Positions 17,445 through 25,705 are shown, numbered from the stretch's first letter. The stretch is DNA of 48,012 nucleotides from an uncultured Desulfobulbaceae bacterium (GCA_945787445.1 CALZHT010000055.1:1-48012), one strand, 5' to 3'. A program made the numbers and translations. Notes: generated from the sequence alone by a model not told the origin.

Positions 17445-17750
17445 TTACTTCTGTATGTCTTTGCCAAGCCGCCTTTCCACGGACCGCAATTTTTCCTCGA
17501 TCCGGTTTGGTTTTCCCGGCCGTTCGTCAATTGAAATCGTGGTCAAAACTCTCGGACAATCCTTGATAATTTCATAATGGCATCTTTTTACAACAGCCAT
17601 GACTTCATCCCACTCTCCTTCAATGACTGTGCCCATGGGATTTGCCTTGAATGGGAGGCCGCTCTCTGAAACAATTTTAATCCCTTTTGCAATCTGATCC
17701 CCCAAACTTTCACCCTTGCCAATCGGTATGATGCTGAATTCCGCCAACAT
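17445..17750 (-). CDS. MTH1187 family thiamine-binding protein
   Basis: 101 residues, the usual length. MLAEFSIIPIGKGESLGDQI, GLPFKANPMGTVIEG and EIIKDCPRVLTTISIDER are characteristic of the MTH1187/YkoF-like fold (formerly DUF77), which forms tetramers and binds thiamine or related ligands. It is cytoplasmic. The ATG has GGGAGG eight bases upstream. It is a single gene converging on the glutaminyl cyclase. Ligand is inferred from family. Confidence 0.9.
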   Translation of the reverse strand: MLAEFSIIPIGKGESLGDQIAKGIKIVSESGLPFKANPMGTVIEGEWDEVMAVVKRCHYEIIKDCPRVLTTISIDERPGKPNRIEEKLRSVERRLGKDIQK

Positions 17751-17793
17751 AATTCCCTCCCATTTACTGAGTTCATACTATATTCTGATTTCA

Positions 17794-17994
17794 CCAATTA
17801 GTTTCCATCCGGAAACGCCCCTTTTTCGAAATCTCTGCGTCGATCTGCGGAATTGCTTGTGCGACGTACTCGAGTATGTCTCCGCCCAATCCCTTGATCT
17901 CCTTGACCTTTCGCAAAATTGTCAGTTTCCGAATTGGAAACAACTTGTTCCAGCATCCCCCAAGTCTGCGACTTTCCGGATGGGAACCAATTAG
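17794..17994. repeat. MITE-like element with CCAATTAG..CATCCGGAAA ends
   Basis: About 200 bases bounded by CCAATTAGTTTCCATCCGG and the inverted TTTCCGGATGGGAACCAATT. The centre has a hairpin around GACGTACTCGAGTATGTC flanked by GATCTGCG and CGCAAAAT arms. A shortened derivative (ends plus the CAGCATCCNCCAAGTCT block, centre missing) lies at 37160-37238. It has no coding role. Confidence 0.75.
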
Positions 17995-18164
17995 ATAACT
18001 TGAAGAGATTAAATCAAGGATATATGGACTCAAAGAATAGAGTCAAAGAATAATATCAGGAATAATTTACTTTACTTAGTCCGACATTTTTTCCTTGACC
18101 GGACATCTGCAAAAAAAATCCTTTTGCAAATAGGTTGAGATTGCCATTGAATACTGAATACTAT

Positions 18165-18332
18165 TGAGCCAGGAAGGGTAAGTTGAACATGCATAGCGAA
18201 GTGCATTCCCCGCAGCTTGCTGCGGGGTAAACGAGCGAATGTAATAAAATCAAAAAGTCCTTACATACGGAGAATCCCCGTGGCTTGCCACGGGGAGCTT
18301 CAATATTCCTTCCCGGCTTTCAAATATTTGAG
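18165..18332. repeat. REP-like paired palindromes
   Basis: Two hairpins with the same CTTG loop: CCCCGCAG/CTGCGGGG at 18208-18227 and CCCCGTGG/CCACGGGG at 18276-18295. The stems differ by compensating changes. Imperfect inverted flanks (GCCAGGAAGG.. and CCTTCCCGGC) enclose both. This is a bacterial interspersed mosaic arrangement of REP sequences; such sequences are typically mobilised by RAYT transposases, one of which is encoded at 30644-31660. The rest of 17995-18439 has no gene I can support. Confidence 0.75.
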
Positions 18333-18439
18333 GTCGAATGCATAATGCATACGGTGGTGTATGGTTCTGAAATGGTTATAGTTTACCCGATACCAGCCTA
18401 CCTAAAGAGCATCAGTTGATTTTACGAGGTCAAGGAATC

Positions 18440-19450
18440 ATGAAAGTGCTTAATAACATTCGGATAATTATTTTTTTACCCTGCCTTGCAGCGGTTTTCT
18501 TGTTTTGCCACTCTGTAATGGCAGAAAATTCAGAGACCTTGCAAGGGGAACCATTTACAGATCCCTCCTACACGCAACAGATGCCATCCAGTTGGAAAGA
18601 CCAACCAATAAGGCATGATCCGGATGTCGGTCAGGTCGATCTTGCCGTTACCCTTGATCAGCATCTTTATCGAGCTATAAAAGGAATGATTGAAAATTAC
18701 GCTGCTGAACACGGCTTGAAAATTTCCGTCAGTGATGGTACCTGTGGCATTACGGCCGGGAAATTAGTGCGCAAGGCCGTGGATGTGGGTGGATTTTGTT
18801 GTCCGCCGGGCAAGACCGACCGGTTGCCGGGTCTCCTGTTCCATACAATCGGGGTGGTGCCCATCGTCCTTCTGGTTCATCCTGAAAACCCTATAGGCGA
18901 TATCACCTTGCAGGAGGCCCGCAAGATTTTCCAGGGGGAAATGTATCGTTGGTCTGAACTCAAGAACTCAAATGGGCAACAGGGCCCTGATACTAAAATA
19001 CAGCCGATTGGGCGGCTGCATTGCAAGATCAGACCAGGCCACTGGCGGCTGTTGCTTGACAATGAAGATCTTTTCAGCCCCCGACTCCAGGAAGTCGGCA
19101 CCATTCCCGATATGATCTCTCTTGTTGCCGCAACTCCAGGTGCTATCGGTTATGAGGTCATGATGATGGTCGAGCGCTATCGGAGTGAAGGAAAGGTCAA
19201 AGCCCTGAAGATTGATGGCATTGCGCCGAACAGGACCAATCTTCTGTCCAGGAAATATCCTCTCTACCGTACTCTTAATATCACAACCTGGCAGGGGGAA
19301 AAGGTCAAAATGCAGCATGCTCAGGAGTTGGTTGATTTTTTGCTGGGCCAGGAAGTGCGCCTTGACAACAAATTTAACATCATCCCGGCGTCAAGCCTTC
19401 GGCAGATGGGTTGGCAATTTAAGGGCAATGAACTGATTGGTAGCCCCTAA
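18440..19450 (+). CDS. Phosphate-type periplasmic substrate-binding protein
   Basis: 336 residues from the ATG at 18440 (AAGGA seven bases upstream); an in-frame ATG at 18416 would only extend the signal peptide. MKVLNNIRIIIFLPCLAAVF..SVMA is a signal peptide. The mature part is a PBP-like fold of the PstS group: AIGYEVMMM, the hinge GVVPIVLLVHPENPIGDITLQEARKIFQGE and the C-terminal ALKIDGIAPN..YPLYRTLNI. The typical SGSG phosphate loop is replaced by DGTCGITAGK, with three Cys in the ligand region, so the ligand may not be phosphate. No ABC permease or ATPase is adjacent. The next gene, 21 bases downstream, is a membrane sensor kinase, so this protein probably serves as its ligand-binding partner (inference). 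Confidence 0.78.
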   Translation: MKVLNNIRIIIFLPCLAAVFLFCHSVMAENSETLQGEPFTDPSYTQQMPSSWKDQPIRHDPDVGQVDLAVTLDQHLYRAIKGMIENYAAEHGLKISVSDGTCGITAGKLVRKAVDVGGFCCPPGKTDRLPGLLFHTIGVVPIVLLVHPENPIGDITLQEARKIFQGEMYRWSELKNSNGQQGPDTKIQPIGRLHCKIRPGHWRLLLDNEDLFSPRLQEVGTIPDMISLVAATPGAIGYEVMMMVERYRSEGKVKALKIDGIAPNRTNLLSRKYPLYRTLNITTWQGEKVKMQHAQELVDFLLGQEVRLDNKFNIIPASSLRQMGWQFKGNELIGSP

Positions 19451-19471
19451 AAGATCCTGATAAGAAATACT

Positions 19472-21808
19472 ATGGCACGGCGGTTTTTACAAAGAATTCC
19501 TCTGACAGTAAAGATGGTCCTTCTTACCGTCGTAGTAGGGATTTTCACCGGGGCTGTGTTGGATTATTTTCAGACCCGCACAGTCAGAAATATTTTTGTG
19601 GCCCAGTTGAAGGAAAATCTCAACCTGGAGGCTCAGGAAGCACGTATCCGTTTTGACAACTATATAAAAGGACACCATCAATCCGTAAAACTGATTATTT
19701 CACAAAAACAACTCGCTGATTATATAGACCGAAAAGATTGGGCGTCCAGATCCGAGGTGGTATTCCATCGGCGCAGTCCACCATGGCTGCCGAGACCATC
19801 CGTGCTGCGCTCCCTGGTCCAGATACGCAATGCCTTACTTCTGGATGGAGATGGAAAGACAAGAGAAGTATATCAGAGCTTTCCGGAACCACTGCCTGAT
19901 TCACTCCTTGCTCCCACCGACCTCTTGCAGCGGCTGACCCACAATCAGGCCTTTATGACCTATATCGGTGGAGAGCCTTTTTTGGTTGCATCAGAATCTT
20001 TACGGGATTCTCAAGGCAAGTTCCTGGCTACAATGATGCTGGTCTGTCCTTTGGATGAGGAGTTTCTCCTTGCTTCGCAGGGACCTCATTATGGGCATGT
20101 GTTTGCGCTGGTGACAGGGGAGAAGGCAAGAGTCCTCATAAGCAGTGATCCTGCCCAGATACCATCATTCACAATGATCGATGATCTGGAAGACAGCTAT
20201 CTGGTCACCGGAAAGTCGCTTTTTGATTACGGCGCCTCAGACCTGGTCCTGGGATTCGCCTCCTTTATCTCATTGGAAGAGGTTGAGTCCTTAATCAGTA
20301 CAGTTATTGCAAGAGATAGACAGCAGCGGGTAATATCGGTCCTTATTTTTATCGTAGCCTTTGCGTTGATCATGTTTTTAATTACAAGACGTATCGAGCG
20401 ACTTACTGGGCGTATTTCCGATTTTTCTGAGAAGGTCCTGCGCGGTAAACCGCAAAGACTGGGACTTGGCGATGAATTGGATATTCTGGAAGACCGCTTC
20501 CAGCGTCTCACGGAAGAGGTTGTTTCTGCGCAGGAAATCATTAAAAGGGACTATTTTTTTCAGAGCACGATCAGTTCGATCTTAAAGATTGCTCTAGAGC
20601 CCATTTCCCTTGACAAACAACTTGACCGTATATTGGAGGCCATTCTTTCCATACCATTTCTTTCCCTGCAAGCAAAGGGCAGTATTTTTCTGGTTGAAGA
20701 TGAACCGCAAGTTCTGGTGATGAAAGCCCAATACGGCATGTCCAGAGCAATAAAGACTGCCTGCGCGAAAATTCCCTTTGGTAAGTGCCTCTGCGGATTA
20801 GCCGCATCTACACACGAAATTGTCTTTGCCGATCATGTTGACGACCGTCATGAAATCACCTGCGAAGGCATGCCGTCACATGGTCATTATTGTTTACCGA
20901 TCCTGTTGGGGAAAAACGTTCTTGGCGCACTAAATTTATACGTGGAAGAAGGTCATAAACGTAATCCCGATGAGGAGAAGCTGCTGGTTTCGGTGGCAAA
21001 TACACTGGCCGGAGTCATTGAGCACCGACATACGGAACAGGAAAAGGAGAAACTCCAGGAAGAACTTGCCCAGGCTGAAAAACTCACGGCGCTCGGCAGA
21101 CTTACGGCAAATGTTGCCCATGAAATACGAAATCCTCTTACATTGGTGGGGGGATTTGCACGGAGATTGAATAAGAAACTTTCATCGAATATAAGTGAAA
21201 AAAAATATTTAGAAATAATAATTTCAGAAGTAAGCAGGCTTGAAAAAATATTATTAAACGTCCTGACGTATTCCAAAGAAACCGGCCTTAAGTTGGATGA
21301 TCATGATATCAATGCAATAATTGAGGAAGTTTTACAGATGTATGAGACGAGGTTAAAGGAAAAGTCCATACAAATACGGAAATCGCTTCATGAGGTCCCC
21401 AAAATAATGATCGATAAGGAGCAGATTATAGGAACAGTAAGCAATCTGATATCAAATGCGATAGATTTCATGCCGGAGGGGGGAAGTTTGACCATCTCCA
21501 CTCAAAAGGAAATTCGAAAAGGGGCAGCGTATCTGAATGTGAAAGTTACCGACACCGGAGCCGGAATACCTGAAGATAAGTTAGGCATCATCTTTGAACC
21601 TTTTTTTACAACAAAGTTTTTAGGGCATGGCACAGGGTTAGGGTTGTCCATTTGTAAGAAGACCGTGGAAGACCACGGTGGTTTTATTACTGTGGAAAGC
21701 AGCATCGGCAGAGGTTCACGGTTTATTATCCTCCTGCCTTATGAACACAAGGAATTACGTTCTGGAAAGATCCTTGCGATACAAAAAAAGACCGGGACAA
21801 ACAATTAA
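19472..21808 (+). CDS. Membrane sensor histidine kinase with GAF domain
   Basis: 778 residues. One span near 13-31, a ~250-residue periplasmic sensory region, a second span (VISVLIFIVAFALIMFL, about 286-308), a HAMP-like linker, a GAF domain (about 360-510, with three Cys in PFGKCLCG and EITCEGMP), a coiled coil, and a kinase core. The H-box VAHEIRNPL has H550; the N-box is LISNAIDFMP, then DTGAGIPEDKLGIIFEPFFTTK regions and a G-box GHGTGLGLSICKK near 718. It is a complete, probably active kinase. No response regulator is encoded nearby, so the partner is orphan. It is 21 bases from the binding-protein gene and almost certainly in the same operon. Confidence 0.9.
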   Translation: MARRFLQRIPLTVKMVLLTVVVGIFTGAVLDYFQTRTVRNIFVAQLKENLNLEAQEARIRFDNYIKGHHQSVKLIISQKQLADYIDRKDWASRSEVVFHRRSPPWLPRPSVLRSLVQIRNALLLDGDGKTREVYQSFPEPLPDSLLAPTDLLQRLTHNQAFMTYIGGEPFLVASESLRDSQGKFLATMMLVCPLDEEFLLASQGPHYGHVFALVTGEKARVLISSDPAQIPSFTMIDDLEDSYLVTGKSLFDYGASDLVLGFASFISLEEVESLISTVIARDRQQRVISVLIFIVAFALIMFLITRRIERLTGRISDFSEKVLRGKPQRLGLGDELDILEDRFQRLTEEVVSAQEIIKRDYFFQSTISSILKIALEPISLDKQLDRILEAILSIPFLSLQAKGSIFLVEDEPQVLVMKAQYGMSRAIKTACAKIPFGKCLCGLAASTHEIVFADHVDDRHEITCEGMPSHGHYCLPILLGKNVLGALNLYVEEGHKRNPDEEKLLVSVANTLAGVIEHRHTEQEKEKLQEELAQAEKLTALGRLTANVAHEIRNPLTLVGGFARRLNKKLSSNISEKKYLEIIISEVSRLEKILLNVLTYSKETGLKLDDHDINAIIEEVLQMYETRLKEKSIQIRKSLHEVPKIMIDKEQIIGTVSNLISNAIDFMPEGGSLTISTQKEIRKGAAYLNVKVTDTGAGIPEDKLGIIFEPFFTTKFLGHGTGLGLSICKKTVEDHGGFITVESSIGRGSRFIILLPYEHKELRSGKILAIQKKTGTNN

Positions 21809-21850
21809 GATCTTTGCAGTTGAACCAATCACCTCTTGGAGTGGAGGGAT

Positions 21851-22264
21851 TTACTCCAATACCGTTTTGCTGAGCAAATCGTTAGCGGTTTCCTGTTCCT
21901 CCCGGGAGAGAGGCGTATACCCTCGGGGATAGGGCCAACCATAACCCCAGCGGAATGAGGTGGGCCAGTAAGGAGAGCCCCCGACCCGCACGCCTTTGAG
22001 CATTAATTCGGCGATTGCCGGTTCACCAACCTCAGCGACGCATTCACGCAGACGCAGGTCGGCAGCCTTTCTTTCCTTGTATGTACCTCCTTTCCAGTAG
22101 GCAATGTCATGCTCTAAACAGCAATTGAGCCAGAGGTCCTTGTGCTCAAGGGTGCCTTCGGGGAACATACTGCAGCCGTCAGTGGAGAAAGGCTTAATTG
22201 TTGCTGACGAATTACAGCCGGCCAGGAAAAGCGTCAAGAGAATGATTGATAAGGATTTATGCAT
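21851..22264 (-). CDS. Phospholipase A2-like lipoprotein
   Basis: 137 residues from the ATG at 22262-22264. MHKSLSIILLTLFLAGC is a lipoprotein signal with lipobox Cys17, so the protein should be membrane-anchored in the periplasm or outer membrane. LNCCLEHDIAYWKGG contains the CC-x2-HD-x2-Y core of the secreted phospholipase A2 fold (C48, C49, H52, D53, Y56), where His is catalytic and Asp binds Ca2+. Further Cys at about 31 and 75 could form disulfides. The C-terminus is aromatic-rich (WPTSFRWGYGWPYPRGY). I infer PLA2-like activity from the motif only; the Ca2+ loop is not clearly recognisable. The frame is open upstream to 22342, but that would remove the signal peptide from the N-terminus. 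It converges on the kinase gene. Confidence 0.6.
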   Translation of the reverse strand: MHKSLSIILLTLFLAGCNSSATIKPFSTDGCSMFPEGTLEHKDLWLNCCLEHDIAYWKGGTYKERKAADLRLRECVAEVGEPAIAELMLKGVRVGGSPYWPTSFRWGYGWPYPRGYTPLSREEQETANDLLSKTVLE

Positions 22265-22349
22265 TGTTTTTTTGTACTCAGTACATGTATCGGCAAATAT
22301 TGTGATTTTATTAATCCCAATTAAGGTTATCCCTCCAGCCATTTAGGAG

Positions 22350-22545
22350 GGCAGCTTTAGGTCGTATTTGTTATTTTCGTGCTCGTGCTCGTGCTCGTGC
22401 TCGTAATTGTAAGCGATCTTCCTCTAAATACCCAAGTGACGAATTGTAAACGTACCTGGTACACATCAAGTTTTTCATGATCTAACACGAAACTTTGCTT
22501 CCTTTTCGATTACGAGCACGAGCACGAGCACGAGCACGATTAAAA
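22350..22545. repeat. Hexamer-array repeat element, copy B
   Basis: Starts GGAGGGCAGCTTTAGGTCGT like copy C. Four TCGTGC units plus TCGTAA/TTGTAA variants (22377-22412) face four GAGCAC units (about 22514-22540). The 3' flank differs from copies A and C. The upstream block AATTAAGGTTAT.. also recurs before copy C. Confidence 0.8.
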
Positions 22546-22561
22546 CTGTTACATCACCTAA

Positions 22562-22780
22562 TGTTGATGTACTCGCAAAAAGTGTCGGGGTGGCTAAGCA
22601 TAAAAGTCCGATATACGCCCAACGGAAGTGCCCTTGGGGTGCAAGGCGTAGTGGTGTCGAGGAAGCGGAGACATACATAAGGTATGTTGAGAATTCCGAG
22701 AACCCGCTACGCCCCGCAGGAAGTGCCCTTGGGGTGCAATGCAGTAGATCGGACTTTTTGCGACGCCATCAATGTTCAGT
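22562..22780. repeat. Inverted-repeat element carrying two GGAAGTGCCCTTGGGGTG motifs
   Basis: Bounded by TTGATGTACTCGCAAAAAGT and, inverted on the right, TTGATGGCGTCGCAAAAAGT. A direct pair of GGAAGTGCCCTTGGGGTGCA motifs lies inside at 22624 and 22719; a third related motif is at 25230. The right end overlaps the 3' end of the HAD gene and supplies its TGA stop. Confidence 0.65.
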
Positions 22781-23503
22781 AACGTATTGTTTGACCATAT
22801 CCACCAGTCCAGGATTGGATTCCACAATCCAGCGCCCATCAAGTAATTTACTCTTATGCATTGAATCCCTGGTGTAGTCCGACACTACGCTTATGCAGCC
22901 CATTTCCGCGGCCAGCGCCGCTTTCACCCCGGCAACCGAATCTTCCATGACCAGGCATTCTGCAGGTTTTACACCCAATTCCTTTGCCACCAGAAGATAT
23001 ATTTCCGGATCGGGTTTGCCTTCCTGCACATCGTCCCGAGTGGCAATAAAGGTGAATTTATCGTGCAGGTCAAGTATTTTCAGGACCCGTTTGGCCTGGG
23101 GCCAATGGGACATGGTGGCCAGGCCGGTTGGATAGTTGTTTTGCCTGGCCCAGGTAAGTACGGCAAGGTTATAGGGGCACAGATGGTCAAGAATGATTTG
23201 GGGATTGTCCAGCATTGACTGGTACATATTCATGCGCATCTGGACAAAGGCCTGCCATGGTTTCTGCACGCCATATTCGGCCATCCGGGCGGCTGAAGGT
23301 TTCTCTAAATGGAACCGGGTTATGAGGTTTTCCGCCACTTCCTGGCGGGGCAGGCCGACAACCTCCTTAAAAGCATTGATGAAATCCTCGGGATTGATGC
23401 ATTCTTTGCACAATTCTGCGGCTGCCTCACCATATGATTCAGCTTTGAGTGCTTCGGTCTGCACCAGGGTGCCGTCAAGATCAAAGATAATCGCTTTAAT
23501 CAT
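22769..23503 (-). CDS. HAD-IA hydrolase, phosphoglucomutase-like
   Basis: 244 residues, soluble. Motif I FDLDGTLVQT (nucleophile D8 and acid D10), a helical cap at about 15-110, motif II/III region TGLATMSHW, and motif IV VMEDSVAGVKAALAAEMG match HAD subfamily IA enzymes such as beta-phosphoglucomutase or sugar-phosphate phosphatases. The exact substrate cannot be read from sequence. It overlaps the upstream metallo-beta-lactamase-fold gene by 4 bases (ATGA), so they are translationally coupled. The last codons and stop lie inside a repeat element, so the natural C-terminus may have been replaced or trimmed. Confidence 0.82.
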   Translation of the reverse strand: MIKAIIFDLDGTLVQTEALKAESYGEAAAELCKECINPEDFINAFKEVVGLPRQEVAENLITRFHLEKPSAARMAEYGVQKPWQAFVQMRMNMYQSMLDNPQIILDHLCPYNLAVLTWARQNNYPTGLATMSHWPQAKRVLKILDLHDKFTFIATRDDVQEGKPDPEIYLLVAKELGVKPAECLVMEDSVAGVKAALAAEMGCISVVSDYTRDSMHKSKLLDGRWIVESNPGLVDMVKQYVTEH

Positions 23504-24483
23504 TTTTTATTCTTCAAGTCATGATACGCAGCAGGCACATTCAAACCCGGATGCACCCAATTAAATAGTGCATACCCTTTAAATTTCTCCATTTTCACTT
23601 TCTCAACCGTTTCCTCCAGGGTAAGACCCTGGTCCACTGCTTTTTGCACGTTCTGTTTCACGGTTCTTAAATAAACAATATGCCATGGGATATCATTTCG
23701 GCCCATTATTGGCCCGTGGCCCGGCACAATCCGGGCATCCGGTGGAAGAAAGTCATAGACCCTGTTTAAAGTTGCCAATGTTTCGATAAGGTGTCCGTCA
23801 AGCAGCCATGGCAGCGACGGCTTAATGGCGATGATCGGATTTCCCGTCCACATGACTTTTGATTCCGGCTCCCAGACAAACAAGTCACCGCCGGTCTGAG
23901 CAAACCCGAAGTCGATCACTTCCACTGATTTGCCCCCTAAATCAATCACCAACTTTCCTTCTGCAGGAACGAGTATATCTCCTGTTCTCGGGACAATTTC
24001 TTCAATGCCGCGGCCTGCACCAAAGTTCTTGATCATAAACTCGGTATCAGCTTTAAAATGTTTGTCTATATACGCTTTGGCATTGATGTGTTGGATGATT
24101 TTCGTATCGCTCGGTAGATACATATTTCCATACGAATGATCACCATGATAGCTGGTATTCAAAGCATACAGGATCGGTTTTTTAGTAACAGCGCCGATCA
24201 TGCTCTGAACCTGGCTGTTAAGGCGTTTATTCAGCATGGTATCGATAATCAAAACACCCTTGTCACCGATAATAAAACCGCCACTGGTCGCGATTGGCAG
24301 ACCTTGCGGGGCAAGGTCATGGGCATTGTCGGGATAAAAGGCATATACGCCTTCGGCAAGTTTTTCCGACATCAATACAACCGTATTGCCATCCCAGACA
24401 GGTTCATCCGCAATCGCAAATCCAATAGAAAACAGTGATGATATCCATACAGTGAGGAAGCAGAAAATTGTATATGACTTCAT
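23500..24483 (-). CDS. Exported metallo-beta-lactamase-fold protein with altered metal ligands
   Basis: 327 residues with a signal peptide (MKSYTIFCFLTVWISSLFSIGFAIA). The fold is clear: GGFIIGDKGVLIIDTML, NTSYHGDHSYGN, a GGD segment and VPGHGPIMG. Measured against the canonical ligands, the first His of HxHxDH is Ser111 and the third site is Gln196 (FAQTGGD). The bridging Asp of the xTGD motif is Asn215 (WTGNP). H113, D115, H116 and H256 remain. Site 1 has lost two of three His and site 2 is intact, so it is either a mono-metal enzyme or a binding protein. Relatives of this length are exported MBL hydrolases of unknown substrate. Start ATG at 24481-24483. Probably in an operon with the HAD and the small exported protein. 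Confidence 0.82.
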   Translation of the reverse strand: MKSYTIFCFLTVWISSLFSIGFAIADEPVWDGNTVVLMSEKLAEGVYAFYPDNAHDLAPQGLPIATSGGFIIGDKGVLIIDTMLNKRLNSQVQSMIGAVTKKPILYALNTSYHGDHSYGNMYLPSDTKIIQHINAKAYIDKHFKADTEFMIKNFGAGRGIEEIVPRTGDILVPAEGKLVIDLGGKSVEVIDFGFAQTGGDLFVWEPESKVMWTGNPIIAIKPSLPWLLDGHLIETLATLNRVYDFLPPDARIVPGHGPIMGRNDIPWHIVYLRTVKQNVQKAVDQGLTLEETVEKVKMEKFKGYALFNWVHPGLNVPAAYHDLKNKK

Positions 24484-24540
24484 AAGATTACCTTTTTTGA
24501 ATTTTACTGCCTGAACAAAAAAATTCTTTAACGGGACGTG

Positions 24541-24999
24541 TTAGTTTACGGGCTGCAGGGGAATAATTGAGGGAAATCGAGAAATTGCCTCTAAAATCAG
24601 AACCAATGTGTCATGGAAGGATTCAGCTGGGGCTTCGACATCAAAGGTCCAGGCTTTTTCACCATGTATCGCTGCGCCGTTCACTATGAATTTGTCTGAC
24701 CTCTTGTCGTCACGGTAACAAACGAGCGAATAAATGACTGGTCCCAATTTTCCGTAACGGCGTTTTATCAATATCTCGTGCTGCGGATACAATGCAGGTA
24801 TCGAATTCATAGCCTGATCGTAGGAGGAATGCGGAAGCCCCTTATGGCTCGGAATTTCTCTAATTGACAGGGCTACTCCATTGTCCAGGTTTATTTTTGC
24901 AGCCTGGCCTGCAGCCGTCACCGCAGAAAGAAGCCACAATAGCAATCCGAGGGCGAGGATCTTTTTCCAACAAAGCATTTTACTGTTTGAAATGTCCAT
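24541..24999 (-). CDS. Small exported protein of unknown function
   Basis: 152 residues from the ATG at 24997-24999, preceded by GGATG; a second ATG at 24978 (MLCWKK) and a longer open frame to 25053 are alternatives. KKILALGLLLWLLSAVTAAGQA is a signal peptide, so the mature part (NLDNGVALSIREIPSHKG.. to ..FPSIIPLQPVN, about 120 residues) is periplasmic. It has alternating beta/polar sequence and no motif I recognise. It lies 57 bases upstream of the metallo-beta-lactamase-fold gene in the same direction, likely one transcription unit. Confidence 0.65.
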   Translation of the reverse strand: MDISNSKMLCWKKILALGLLLWLLSAVTAAGQAAKINLDNGVALSIREIPSHKGLPHSSYDQAMNSIPALYPQHEILIKRRYGKLGPVIYSLVCYRDDKRSDKFIVNGAAIHGEKAWTFDVEAPAESFHDTLVLILEAISRFPSIIPLQPVN

Positions 25000-25184
25000 G
25001 TCATCCAATAAACAAAAGGATACATTCTTCCGGCGACAGTTTGCTGGCCGCATACTGTTCCGTTTGTGAAAATGGTATCATAATGAATTGGAGAAACAAG
25101 AGATAAGCTCTCTAAATCGGAAGGTAAAGCGGATATACAAGGTGGGAGGGAAGGAGCGTAGAACTTTATCGATCAATTTATGTA

Positions 25185-25430
25185 TACCTAATTTGAGCGA
25201 TTTTCGAGTTGGCCGAAGATGTGCCCGAAGGAAATGCCCTTGGGGTGAACGAAAGAGGACATTTCGATATAGTAGGCTATGTGGGATGTTCTCTGACAAA
25301 GTCCCGCTGTAACGGGATGAAATCGAAAATCCCGGAGGGTTTCAAATTTTGAAAACTCAAATTATTATAAATACCTTATAAACAACCAAATAAATTCCTT
25401 TTCAAAATTTGAAACGCTCAATTTAGGGTA
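25185..25430. repeat. MITE-like element with TACCTAAATTG ends, copy B
   Basis: Same element as 15187-15398, about 246 bases. It differs by extra internal blocks: one of 26 bases containing GGAAATGCCCTTGGGGTG and a shorter one with the hairpin TCCCGCTGTAACGGGA. The ends are TACCTAATTTGAGCG and the inverted CGCTCAATTTAGGGTA. It lies at the left border of the A+T-rich island. The gap 25000-25184 holds no gene I can support. Confidence 0.8.
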
Positions 25431-25490
25431 TAGTAACTGCTATACGATCTGACAAATACAAAAGCCAAATTAAAACCTCCTGCTCTAGAC

Positions 25491-25520
25491 CAAAAGCCTT
25501 GGTACTCTCAAGGGCTTTTT
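25491..25520 (+). terminator. Hairpin with T-run
   Basis: AAAAGCCTTG and CAAGGGCTTTTT form a hairpin with one bulge, followed by TTTTTCATTT. It is a Rho-independent terminator by shape. No plus-strand gene precedes it here, so it may be the remnant of a lost gene or may protect the downstream gene from read-through. Confidence 0.45.
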
Positions 25521-25705
25521 CATTTCCAGATTAAATGAAAGCTTGCGGTAAGCGTATTGGCTTGCTAGGTTATTGGAATGAAGTCGAAATCTGGGCTGCA
25601 ATTTTCTGGATTCTAATTTGCACGTGATATCTTGAAAAAGAACAGAGTAAATAAACTTTGGAAACATATTGACTGTCGCTATTTTCGTGAATGAGGGCCA
25701 CAAAA

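Noticed and set aside
17716-18033. Open frames on both strands over the CCAATTAG element
   Set aside because: They follow the repeat's palindromic arms, have no ribosome site and no continuity in the second copy.
22377-22540. CRISPR-like array
   Set aside because: Repeat units are six bases with no spacers.
25088-25312. Plus-strand 74-codon frame across the repeat
   Set aside because: It lies in the MITE-like element and is not maintained in copy A.
25491-25520. tRNA 3' end as an island attachment site
   Set aside because: No TTCGA loop or acceptor stem; it is only a hairpin with a T-run.
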